A DNA stretch of 63,614 nucleotides from a virus. A program made the translations under genes and the position numbers. Below the pieces are notes generated by a model. The model did not search any database, was not told the origin of the DNA, and saw only the letters and a program-made list of their open reading frames with translations. The first letter of the stretch is position 1, and every line of letters starts with the position of its first letter. The stretch spans positions 1 through 63,614 of the IMG/VR virus record IMGVR_UViG_3300028027_000062; one strand, given 5' to 3'. Shown here piece by piece: positions 23,612 to 33,200 of the stretch.

Positions 23612-25944
23612 AACTAGTAAATAAAACAGGATACTTAAAAGGAGCTAAGACTGCTAAAAATCCAGTCAACATTATTCCTTCTAGCCTTATTACTACACAA
23701 GGTATGGCATTTCCTATTAAGGCTAATGGTAAAACTTTATATCCTAATACTGGTCAATATAAGTTTCCTTCATCTCCTGTAATTGAGACTCCTCTTAAAA
23801 AGAAAAATCAATTAGATACTTCAAATATAGGACCTACTATTGATAAAGCTAATTTATTAAAAAGTAAGACTAATAATAACTCTCCTAAACTTGGAAATGC
23901 TTTTTTTGCTAAACCAAAACCTTTTACATGGAAACCTCCAAAAAATGTAGCAGAATTTGAAAAAAATAAAAGAATAGATTCTAATAAAGCAGCATCAAAT
24001 AGATTTAGGAAAAAAGATACATTAGAAGATAATATTGCAGAACTTTTAGATATTACTGGAGCTTCATCTTGGGATGATATACAAAGAAACATTGAAAAAG
24101 AAGGATTTACTCCAGAAACATATTTAGAAATAGCAGGTGCTATACCATTACTTGGAAGAATACCTAAATTAATTAAAGGGAAAAAACTTATTAGTCAAAT
24201 AGCAAGAACTGCTATAAAAGGAACAGAAATGCTTGAAAAGGGTTCAAATGCTCCTGAGCTATATGAATCCTATCAAGATGGTACTAATGAGTTAGTACCT
24301 AATAAAATGAGCAAAACATCTCTTTCTAAAGCTCAAGAGGTTGCATATCAAAGATGGATGAAGTCTAAAGGTTACAATGAATCTGATGATTATGATATGA
24401 GAGGATATTGGAAAAAACAAGGATTTAAAAATCTTGGTTCACCAAAAGGAGGTGAACATTTTACTGATGAATTTAAAAGGCTTGCACCATTCTCAGAAGG
24501 AGATAATTATCCTACACTTTCTGATGAAAGTAATAAAGCTTCTAAGTTTGATAAAAGAGGTCAAGGTACTTGGGTAGGAGAAGGTGATAATGCTAAATAT
24601 GTTAATTATCAAAAAGGTACTAATAAATTAATAGGAAAATTAGAAGCTATCAAAAAAGTTTATAATAAAGTTGAACCTTATGTATCTAAAACATATGATA
24701 AAGGTTTTAATTTTTTAAAAGAAAATATTCCATTTGTTGATAAATTTTTACCTTCTAAAAAACCTGTTTTAAAAAAACCAAAACCTAGTAATACTTTTAA
24801 AAGAACTGGTTCTGAAACTAATGAACAATTAGCAAGGTTTATTGCCAATAAAGTTGATGTACCTCAATCAGTAAATAAAGCTGATCTAGAAAGTCTTATA
24901 AAAAAACAATTAGATAGAGTTGATGGAGAAGAGTATGTTTCTAGAAGAATGGCTACAACTAAAGAAACAAAAGAAGAAATTGCATCTACTGTAAAAACTT
25001 GGAAAGATAATTTAGCAGATAAAACAAATTATAATACATATTCTGATATTAAAACTCCAGGAGAATATACCAAATGGAAAAATAAAGATTATGTTAATGT
25101 TAGTGGAGATGTTTTTGATAAAGAACCTGATAAATTTTTAGATGTATTTGAACATGAATTTTTACATGGTTTATCTCCAACTTTAAAACAAGAAAAGCTT
25201 TATAGAAATTATCCTAAATTAAATGTAACTCCAGAAAGAACTATAAAACAAAAAACAAAAGATTTATTTAGTGGTAAACAAAAAAAATTAAATTATTTTA
25301 ATGATGTATCAGAACAGCAAGTTAGAGCTGTTAGAATGAATGATAAAATAAAAAAAGATTTACAGATTGATAATCAAAATAAATTATCTAAAGATAATTT
25401 AGATAAATGGTTTGATGAACATTACAATACAAATTCAGAAACTTTAGATAAAACCGGATTTGTAGATGTTACTAATCTATTAGATTATAATGCAGCAGCT
25501 CAAAAATCAAGAGGTGTGTTAGCTCCTAATGGTAGACCTGAAGTTTTAGATTGGCTTAATAAAGCATGGATGATTCCTGCTGTTGGTGCAACTGGAACTG
25601 CAGCAGTTAATTCTACTACACAAGAAAAAAAGAATGGTGTTAAAACTCTTAAATATAAAAAAGGCAGTAAAGGAGTATCCTTAGCTTTTAGTAGAGGAGA
25701 GAAAGATCCTAAAGGTGGACTTACTCAGAAAGGTGTAGACAAGTATAATAGAGCTACTGGTGGTAACTTAAAGATGGCTGTTACTACACCTCCTTCTAAA
25801 CTTAAAGCAGGTAGTAAAGCTGCTAATAGAAGGAAATCCTTCTGTAGTCGAATGAAAGGTATGAAATCTAAATTAACTTCTGCTAAAACTGCAAATGATC
25901 CTAATAGTAGAATTAATAAAAGCTTAAGGAAATGGAATTGCTAA
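23608..25944 (+). CDS. Cargo-like protein with zinc-peptidase and DUF6321-like end, 778 residues
   Basis: Residues 137-187 match the SSWDD domain of the preceding protein. Residues 516-520 are HEFLH in the context DVFEHEFLHGLSP, a zinc-metallopeptidase HExxH signature. The last 70 residues (GGLTQKGVDKYNRATGGNLK, then RRKSFCSRMKGM and SRINKSLRKWNC) match the small phage DUF6321-type domain. Two shared motifs occur, YQKGTNKLIGK and LKYKKGSKGV. Modules normally found in separate small virion proteins are thus fused here. Its start overlaps the previous stop, and it was probably co-expressed and co-packaged with it. Confidence 0.8.
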   Translation: MKLVNKTGYLKGAKTAKNPVNIIPSSLITTQGMAFPIKANGKTLYPNTGQYKFPSSPVIETPLKKKNQLDTSNIGPTIDKANLLKSKTNNNSPKLGNAFFAKPKPFTWKPPKNVAEFEKNKRIDSNKAASNRFRKKDTLEDNIAELLDITGASSWDDIQRNIEKEGFTPETYLEIAGAIPLLGRIPKLIKGKKLISQIARTAIKGTEMLEKGSNAPELYESYQDGTNELVPNKMSKTSLSKAQEVAYQRWMKSKGYNESDDYDMRGYWKKQGFKNLGSPKGGEHFTDEFKRLAPFSEGDNYPTLSDESNKASKFDKRGQGTWVGEGDNAKYVNYQKGTNKLIGKLEAIKKVYNKVEPYVSKTYDKGFNFLKENIPFVDKFLPSKKPVLKKPKPSNTFKRTGSETNEQLARFIANKVDVPQSVNKADLESLIKKQLDRVDGEEYVSRRMATTKETKEEIASTVKTWKDNLADKTNYNTYSDIKTPGEYTKWKNKDYVNVSGDVFDKEPDKFLDVFEHEFLHGLSPTLKQEKLYRNYPKLNVTPERTIKQKTKDLFSGKQKKLNYFNDVSEQQVRAVRMNDKIKKDLQIDNQNKLSKDNLDKWFDEHYNTNSETLDKTGFVDVTNLLDYNAAAQKSRGVLAPNGRPEVLDWLNKAWMIPAVGATGTAAVNSTTQEKKNGVKTLKYKKGSKGVSLAFSRGEKDPKGGLTQKGVDKYNRATGGNLKMAVTTPPSKLKAGSKAANRRKSFCSRMKGMKSKLTSAKTANDPNSRINKSLRKWNC

Positions 25945-25949
25945 ATTTG
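25942..25949 (+). promoter_or_regulatory. TAAATTTG element before the HNH gene
   Basis: TAAATTTGCAAAT overlaps the stop codon of the cargo gene and lies five bases before ATG 25955. It matches TAnnTTTG but leaves almost no leader. It may be the private promoter of the inserted endonuclease, or chance in AT-rich DNA. Confidence 0.25.
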
Positions 25950-25954
25950 CAAAT

Positions 25955-26563
25955 ATGGAATATACACTTAAGCATTGTACTCTTTGTGATTTAGATATAA
26001 CTGAAGATTTTGTAAAATCTTTTAAACCAAAAGATTATGGAAGTCTTCATGGTTTTTGTAGAAGTTGTAGAAAGAAATTAAGAAATCTACAATTAAAAGT
26101 AGGAGGTAAAGTTTGTTCTAAATGTTCAGTAGATAAACCATTTGGGGACTTTCCTGTGCATAAAAAAACTTATGATGGTTTTGATAGTTGGTGTAAACAA
26201 TGTAGAAAAGAATATAGCTATGAAGTTAATCAATCGTTAGATACACATTTAAGAAAAAAATTAGCTTCTATAAAAGAAGATAGAAGAAAAATATTTTCAG
26301 ATTTAACTCTTGAACAGTTAGTTAGTTTATGGAATAAACAGGAGGGTAAATGTGCTATAAGTGGTGTAGAAATGTCTTATCAAAGAAATAAAAGACAACA
26401 TAATATGAATAATTGTAGTGTAGATAGAATTGATAGTTCTGGTAATTATACTATAGACAATATACAACTTGTATGTTGGATTGTTAATAGAATGAAAGGT
26501 GAAAATACTACAGAAGATTTAATTCAATGGTGTAATCATATAATAAATAAACAAAACTTTTAA
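25955..26563 (+). CDS. HNH homing endonuclease with zinc fingers, 202 residues
   Basis: The N-terminal half has three CxxC pairs (CTLCDLD, CRSCRKK, CSKCSVDKPFGDF, CKQCRKEY), a zinc-ribbon set common in phage HNH proteins. The C-terminal half has the nuclease core: GKCAISGVEMSY, then NCSVDRIDSSGNYTIDNIQL and a final helix. The D-R-I-D...G-Y-T..N layout is the HNH beta-beta-alpha site. It lies between two cargo genes without breaking either and is more A-rich than they are, so it looks like a mobile insertion. Confidence 0.85.
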   Translation: MEYTLKHCTLCDLDITEDFVKSFKPKDYGSLHGFCRSCRKKLRNLQLKVGGKVCSKCSVDKPFGDFPVHKKTYDGFDSWCKQCRKEYSYEVNQSLDTHLRKKLASIKEDRRKIFSDLTLEQLVSLWNKQEGKCAISGVEMSYQRNKRQHNMNNCSVDRIDSSGNYTIDNIQLVCWIVNRMKGENTTEDLIQWCNHIINKQNF

Positions 26564-26579
26564 AACGTAAAATAAAGAT

Positions 26580-26984
26580 ATGAAATTTAAAATGGGTGGT
26601 TCTGGTATACACATTAAGCCAGAGAATAAAGGAAAGTTTACAGCTACTAAAAAAGCTACTGGTAAGACTACTGAGGAACTAACTCATAGTAAGAATCCAG
26701 TTACTAAGAAGAGAGCTATCTTTGCTCAAAATGCTGCTAAGTGGAAACATGAAGATGGGAATAAATCTATAAAAGTAGATAAAAAGATGTGTGGTTCTAA
26801 AGGTATGAAGTATGCTGAGGGGACTAAGAGTATTAAGTTTAAAAAGAAAGAGATGATTAAGAGAGCTGATGGTTCTACTTCTCAAAGAGGTTTATGGGAT
26901 AACATTAGAGCTAATAAAGGTTCTGGTAAAAAACCTACTCCTGAGATGCTTAAACAAGAAAGAAAAATTAAAGCAGGTAAGTAA
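26580..26984 (+). CDS. Small Lys-rich virion protein, 134 residues
   Basis: Begins with the shared motif as MKFKMGGSGIHIKPENKGKF; GIHIKPENKGKFTATK followed by TGKTTEELTHSKNPVTKKRA is a pattern recurring in small phage virion proteins. A second copy lies at KGMKYAEGTKSIKFKKKE (about residues 74-91). The end (RGLWDNIRANKGSGKKPTPE) is another phrase common in such proteins. The calculated charge is strongly positive, suggesting DNA contact inside the head. Upstream CGTAAAATAAAG resembles a relaxed form of the CGTATAA site. Probably packaged cargo; not proven. Confidence 0.75.
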   Translation: MKFKMGGSGIHIKPENKGKFTATKKATGKTTEELTHSKNPVTKKRAIFAQNAAKWKHEDGNKSIKVDKKMCGSKGMKYAEGTKSIKFKKKEMIKRADGSTSQRGLWDNIRANKGSGKKPTPEMLKQERKIKAGK

Positions 26985-28573
26985 TGAAATATGTATCTGG
27001 TGCTAAAAGCGTAAAACAATATAGAGGGGATGAGAATCTTCCAGAAGCTAAAAATGGTATGAAAAACTGTGGATGTAAACACCCTAAAAGTAAATATAGA
27101 TATGGTACTAATGCATTAGCTATTCCAGAAGGTTCTGCTATTGTTACTGCTAATGATGGTAAAAATATACAAGCTCTTAAAGCTTATAAGAAAGGTAACT
27201 ATAAACTTTTAAATAAGATTATAGATGATATGCCTGAAGATAATGTTGATAATAAAGCTCAAGATGGTAAAAGAGCTACTAAAGGTAAAAAAATTACAGG
27301 CAAAATTCAAGATAAACAAGTTGCTCCTAATGAAACTTTTAGCGAAGAATCTGCACTTGGGTATGATCCAAGTTATGGTCAAGAAATGAATGAAGATAAA
27401 GCTAAAGAACTTTATGGTTTAAGTTTGTCAGATTTAATTAAAAAAAGAAATACAGGGCAACTTCCTAAAGTTAGTTTTGATTTAGAAGTAGAAAGAAGAA
27501 ATGCTGTAGCTAATAATCAAGAAGAATTTACATATAAAGGTAAACTTTATCTTTCTGGATTAAAAAAACAAAATACTAAAGGTGGTACTACCCCTACACC
27601 AAATACAGTACCGATACCCCCTGCTAAAACTCCTCCAGAAGATGAATATGAGGATGTTGATACAGATACTATTAAAGCTGAAAAGCCTATAATGTCAACT
27701 GGTGAAACTAATGCTATTGGAGGAGTAATTGGACAAGGAGTTCCTAAAGGACCAAGAGAATCTTATCTAAAGTTAGATAGATATAATTATGCTTCTCAAC
27801 TTCCTAAAACTTTACAAGAAATTGCTCTTGCTGAACAGGGAGGTAAAAATACTGCTAGAGATATTGTAGGAGGAGATGCTGGTAGATATCTTGCACAAGC
27901 AGGTTCTTTATCTGGTGCTAGAATGAAAGCTAATAATGAAGCTGTTATTAATGATACTCTTGCTAGACAAGATATTCTTAATAAGAATGTGGATCTTTCT
28001 AATACTGAAGCAACTACTAATAGAAGTCTTAAAGATTATTATGATGATATTAAAAGACAAAATGTTAATGACTATAATGCACTTTTAGTTAAGGGAGGAC
28101 AATCATTTGATGAAAGTTTTGATAACTATCAAAAAATGAAAAGTGAAAATGAATTAAAAGCTCAAGAACTTCAGTTACTTAAAGAAGCTAGTCCTAACTA
28201 TACTATGGTTAAAGATCCTAAAACAGGAGTAATGAAATCTGTTTATAGGTATAAAAAAGTAAATAAAACTCCAGGAGCAACAACAACTGGAACAACAGCA
28301 CCAGCAACTACTGGAGCATCTTCTGCTAGTGCAGGTGCAACTCCTGTTGCTCCAACAAATTCTAGTGTAACTCCTGTTAATCCTAATGCAGCTCCAAGTA
28401 CTAACTCATTTAATACACAATTACAAAATTATGGAACTGAGGCTGGAAAATTACAAGAAAAACTAACACCTAAAGGTACTAAGTTTCAAAGCTTTTTTAA
28501 TAAATTAGAATTAGATCCTTTTGGTAGTAAAAAAGTAGGAACTAAAAAACTTAAAACATACAAGAGAAAATAA
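26984..28573 (+). CDS. Cargo-like virion protein, 529 residues
   Basis: Starts with the motif (MKYVSGAKSVKQYRG) and repeats it at SKYRYGTNALAIPEGSAIV (about residues 35-53), followed by NGKNIQALKAYKKGNYKLLN-like sequence. The EGSAIVTANDGKNIQALKAY phrase parallels EGGVKAMVMPKAQLG in the protein at 21797, so the two share a module. The middle is helical with a Pro/Thr linker (about 196-222) and a low-complexity Thr/Ala/Pro stretch (about 425-465). It ends LKTYKRK. This is consistent with an ejected internal protein. Confidence 0.8.
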   Translation: MKYVSGAKSVKQYRGDENLPEAKNGMKNCGCKHPKSKYRYGTNALAIPEGSAIVTANDGKNIQALKAYKKGNYKLLNKIIDDMPEDNVDNKAQDGKRATKGKKITGKIQDKQVAPNETFSEESALGYDPSYGQEMNEDKAKELYGLSLSDLIKKRNTGQLPKVSFDLEVERRNAVANNQEEFTYKGKLYLSGLKKQNTKGGTTPTPNTVPIPPAKTPPEDEYEDVDTDTIKAEKPIMSTGETNAIGGVIGQGVPKGPRESYLKLDRYNYASQLPKTLQEIALAEQGGKNTARDIVGGDAGRYLAQAGSLSGARMKANNEAVINDTLARQDILNKNVDLSNTEATTNRSLKDYYDDIKRQNVNDYNALLVKGGQSFDESFDNYQKMKSENELKAQELQLLKEASPNYTMVKDPKTGVMKSVYRYKKVNKTPGATTTGTTAPATTGASSASAGATPVAPTNSSVTPVNPNAAPSTNSFNTQLQNYGTEAGKLQEKLTPKGTKFQSFFNKLELDPFGSKKVGTKKLKTYKRK

Positions 28574-28574
28574 T

Positions 28575-30221
28575 ATGGCAACTAATCCAGTATTGAATAT
28601 TCCAATTAGGCAAAGACAAAGTACTAATGTACCATTGCCTTTTGCAGAAATGTATGCTGTTCTTCAAGATAAACAGAAAAGGTATGATGATGCTGAAAAG
28701 TATGAAAGAGAACAGAAATTACAAATTTCTAAATTATCTTCTCCAATTGTAGGTTATAATAATTATTTAACTCAAAAGAAACAACAGTTTTTAGATGATG
28801 CTTTAAAACTACACTCTAGTGTACCTGACAAAGGAACTTCAGAATATCAAAGAAAATTAAATAACCTTATAGATGGATGGAGTATGGACCCTAATATCCA
28901 AACTATTGATAAATCCAATCAACAATGGTCTGAAAGATTAGACATAATGAAACAATTAATTACTACTGGTAAATATTCTGCTAATCAAGATATAGATAAA
29001 GATTTTACAGGAGTAGATGCAAATGGTAATATTATGCAGTATACCTTTTTAGGTGTAAAACCTAAACCAGATTATATGGCTGCACTTAAGAATTCTGCAG
29101 AACTTGTTCTACCAGACAATAGAGTAAGCTCATATGTTGATAGAAAAAAAAATAAAAAAATTACTACAACATATACAGGTAAAGACCCTTCCAAAATAGA
29201 AAATGAAATAAAAGCAGCAATAACTCCTGAGATGAAGAGTGAAATTATGTATGATCATAAACTTCCAAATGATAAAGCTTATGATATGTGGATAAAAGCA
29301 CAAGCTAATGGTTTATCTAATCCTAATGTTTCTAAAGTAGAAGAAGAAGACTTTACTGCGGCAACTTTTGATTTACATAGACAACAACTAGAATTACAAA
29401 AACAAGAACTTGCTTTAGAAAAACAAAAAGCTGCAGCTGCTGCCGGTGGTGTTTTTTCAGGTACAGAAACATCCTCTGTTAATGTCCCAAGTACTGGATG
29501 GACTGAGAGTGCAGCTAGTAGTATTAATGATGATGGTACTATTAACCCTGGGTTTTGGGGTAATGAAGAAAGTGTTAAAGAAGATAATCCTATTCTAGTG
29601 GATATTGCAAAAAATAATATTCTTACTAATGCTTGGAGAAAGAAGAATGGTCTTGCACTAATACCTTTAGAAGAAATGTATAAGAGGTATAAAAATTCTG
29701 CATATCAAGCTGTAGCTAAAACTTATGTTAATACTAATAGTAAAGATATTGATGATGCTTATGATCTTCTTATGACAAGAAAAGGAGATGCAGAAATATG
29801 GGATATTACTAGTGGACAAGCTAATAAACTTGTAGAAGAAGATGATAGAAAAGCAGCTCTTATTGCATTTGATAATCCAGATAAAAAAGTTGGTAAATCA
29901 TCTTTCTCAGGAAAATTTGATCCTGCTAATCCTTATGGTCCTAGAGCATATGAGGTAACTGTTGGTGATAAAAAATATGTACTCTCAATTCCAACAACTG
30001 CAGATTATCAAGGAGCAATGGCTTCACAAGAAAATAAAGTATATAAAGGTTTTAGTAATTACAGTCCTGTAACTTTTAATCCTGGAGAATATCAAGAAGT
30101 AATTAGAACAAGTACTGGTGAGTTAAAACCAGGAAAAAGATATGATGTTCCTGTAGATGTTTACTTTCCTGATCCAGATAATATGTATAATAGAATAGTA
30201 GTTACTAAAAAGAAGAAATAA
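28575..30221 (+). CDS. Internal virion protein, 548 residues
   Basis: The N-terminus (PLPFAEMYAVLQDKQKRYDD) is a pattern frequent in Bacteroidota phage internal proteins: PFxxMxxxLxxKQxRYD. A helical body follows, with a Gln/Lys coiled coil (about residues 268-290), an Ala/Gly/Ser linker, and a beta-rich end. It lacks the KYxxGT motif carried by its neighbours. By position, just before the giant polymerase gene, it is likely a structural or ejected protein. The start lies one base after the preceding stop. Confidence 0.75.
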   Translation: MATNPVLNIPIRQRQSTNVPLPFAEMYAVLQDKQKRYDDAEKYEREQKLQISKLSSPIVGYNNYLTQKKQQFLDDALKLHSSVPDKGTSEYQRKLNNLIDGWSMDPNIQTIDKSNQQWSERLDIMKQLITTGKYSANQDIDKDFTGVDANGNIMQYTFLGVKPKPDYMAALKNSAELVLPDNRVSSYVDRKKNKKITTTYTGKDPSKIENEIKAAITPEMKSEIMYDHKLPNDKAYDMWIKAQANGLSNPNVSKVEEEDFTAATFDLHRQQLELQKQELALEKQKAAAAAGGVFSGTETSSVNVPSTGWTESAASSINDDGTINPGFWGNEESVKEDNPILVDIAKNNILTNAWRKKNGLALIPLEEMYKRYKNSAYQAVAKTYVNTNSKDIDDAYDLLMTRKGDAEIWDITSGQANKLVEEDDRKAALIAFDNPDKKVGKSSFSGKFDPANPYGPRAYEVTVGDKKYVLSIPTTADYQGAMASQENKVYKGFSNYSPVTFNPGEYQEVIRTSTGELKPGKRYDVPVDVYFPDPDNMYNRIVVTKKKK

Positions 30222-30226
30222 AAAAT

Positions 30227-30234
30227 TATATTTG
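30227..30234 (+). promoter_or_regulatory. TATATTTG element before the giant gene
   Basis: TATATTTGCTAA lies four bases before ATG 30239 in the 17-base gap. It matches TAnnTTTG, but the short distance would give a leaderless message. It may be chance. Confidence 0.25.
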
Positions 30235-30238
30235 CTAA

Positions 30239-33200
30239 ATGAAAAAAATAGAAGAAAACACTCCAAATATTATGTTTGGAAGTACTCCCGTTAGAAGTAC
30301 TCCAGTAAACCCTATTGGATTTGGTTCTTCAAGATCCAAATATGATTTTAACTTAAATAGTAATCTTGAAGAACAAAGAGCTGCTAATCAAGGTTTTTGG
30401 GATTCTGCAGGAAATATAACTCTTAGATTAGTAGGAAGAGCAGGTATGTCTGCTTTAGAGACTGGAGCAATGCTTGGTTATGGATTACCTAAGGCTATTG
30501 TAACAGGAGATTTAAATTCTGTTTTTGATAATGAATTAACTGATGGCTTTAAAAAATTAGATAAAGTTCTTACTGATAATTCTCCATTTTATCAAAGTGA
30601 AGCTGAAAGAAAAGCTCCTTTATTTTCAAAAACATATCTTACTTCTACAAACTTTTGGGGTAACTTGATTGGTGAAGGTGGTGGATTTGTTGCAGGTGCA
30701 ATGCTTGGTGGAGGAATGATTGGTAAAACAATGGGAACTGCTAATAGATTAGCTAAATCTGCAGGAATTATTGCTAGTGATGGTGAGAAAATAGCTGAAG
30801 TAGCTAGTGCAATTAAAAGTCAAGGAAATATTCTTGATAAATTCTTAAACCTTGCTAAAAGTACTTCTGCTAAAAATGCCTCTCAATATTATACTCAAAA
30901 AATTGGAGGAAATATGTATGAAGCTGGTGTAGAAGCTAGAGGTATTAAAGATGAAATTATTAGACAAAAAGAAGAAAAATTTAGAAAAGACAATCCTGAT
31001 GTAATTATTCCTGAGTATTTAAAAGCTGAGTGGGAAAATATGGCATCTACCTATGCTAATGTAGGGTTTGGATTAAATATGGCTCTTCTTATGATTGATG
31101 GTTTCAATATGAGTAAATTCTTTAAAGGATATACTTCTACAAATAGAACTGTTAATGCTTTAAAAAAAGGAGGACAATATATTGAGAAAGGTAAATATGG
31201 AAGATTTGCTGATGCAACAAAAGCTTTCTTAGGAGGTCCTCTCTCAGAAGCAGCACAGGAAGGTGGACAGTTTCTTACTGAAAAAACTCTTTCTGATATT
31301 GCATCAAAAGATACTCAAAATTCTAAACAAAGTTTTAATGATTATTTCATGTCTACTATGAAAGGTCTTGAGGAAACTTTTGGTAGTAAAGAAGGTCAGG
31401 AGTCTATGCTTGCAGGGTTTTTATTAGGAGCTCCTTTTAATATTAGACAAGCTATTGAGACAGGAAAACTTGATAGAGAAGGTATTAATGCTTTACAAAA
31501 GTTTTCTGGGAATACTGTGTTTAAGAATACTCTTAAACTTAATATGGAAGCCTATGATAAAAATGTAGGTGCTGAAAAAGATGAAGCAGCTTTAAATAAT
31601 TCTAAACTTCTTCATGAAAATATTAAAAGAAGTGAGTGGTTTGCATATGTTAAAAATAGAGATGATGCTGGTAGATTTGATGATGTACTAGATGATATTT
31701 ATAGAGAAAAAACTATGCCTCTTGATGTATTTAAACAAGTACATGGGGATCATTTTACAGAAGAAAAAAGACAACTTACTCTTAATGAACTTGAGAAACA
31801 AGCTAAATATTATAAAACTGTAAGTGATACAGTTAATAGTTCTTTTACCTCACACCCTAATAAAGATGCTTTAATTCAAACTTCTGTAAATATTAATAAC
31901 TACTCAGAAAGAATTGCTGAACTACAAGGAAAATTAACTAATACAAAACTTCCTTCAATTGTTAGAGATCAACTTAAAACAGATTTAGAAACTTTATTGC
32001 AAACAAGAGCTGCAGAAGAAATTAAACTTTCTAATTATCTTACAATGAAAGAAATGCAATCTTCTGAAGCTATTCCTCAAGATAAAAATACTAGTATTGA
32101 AAAAGTTTCAGTTGATGGTATTGAAGGAGTTATTGAAAGAAGAAATGAGAGTACTGAAGACAATCCTGAACCTTCTCTTGTAATTAGTACCTCAGCTGGA
32201 CAAATAACTGTTCCTGAGAAAGATTTAGATAATAATCTTTCTGATGAAGAAAATAATTTTGAAGAATCTGAGTATGATGATTTTGGAGGAGATATAACAC
32301 CTGATGTTGCTAAGAGTGAAGGTAAAGGTGCTAAATGGATGGTTCTTAATCCTAATGACCCTGAAGCAAACTGGATGAACTTTGGAGACATGGGTCTTAA
32401 AGATTATAGAGAACAAGCTAATAATATTTCTGAGAAAAATAAAGGTTCTGAGTTGCATAAATCTTTAATTCTAAATGCTGATAAAGCAGATGCTATTAAA
32501 GATGATATTATTGATAACAATACTGCTTATGATTTTATTTATAAAAAACAAATTATAAATGGAAAAACTCAATATAACATTTTTGCTAAAAAAGGTAATA
32601 CAGAAACTAAGATTGGTTATATATTAAATTTTGATACTACAAAAGCATCAATGAGTGATATGAGTATCAATGATTATTTGGATACTTATATGAAGGGGAC
32701 AACTCCTAATGTTGAGCAGAAAAAAGGAGTAATATCAAGAATTAGAAGTGCTGATCAAAAACTAAAATCTTCTAATACTGAGAATGTAAATAATGCTGTT
32801 ACCCTTGGAACTAGAATTAAAAATTCTGGAATTCCATCTACTCTTGCAAACGTACTTAGTAGTCCATTTAAGAACAGATGGATGGTTAATGGAGAACTTG
32901 TAATAGTTAAATATCAAAAAGGTAATTATGTACCTATTACTAAACTCTCAGATGAGAATAAAAAACTCCTTCTTGAGCAACTACAAAAACCATCTAATGC
33001 TGCTTTTCTTGGTAGTCAATATGCAGTCTTAGTTAAGAGACCTAGTAAAGATGAAAACCAATATTCTTTTATTGGATTTAGAGGTACAGAAATAAGTAAA
33101 TCAGAAAAAAATTCATTCATTAAAAAAATGAATGATCCTAATGTAGATAAGCAAACTCTTGTTAAAGAAATGAATGAGAGAATGTTTATTACCAGTAATA

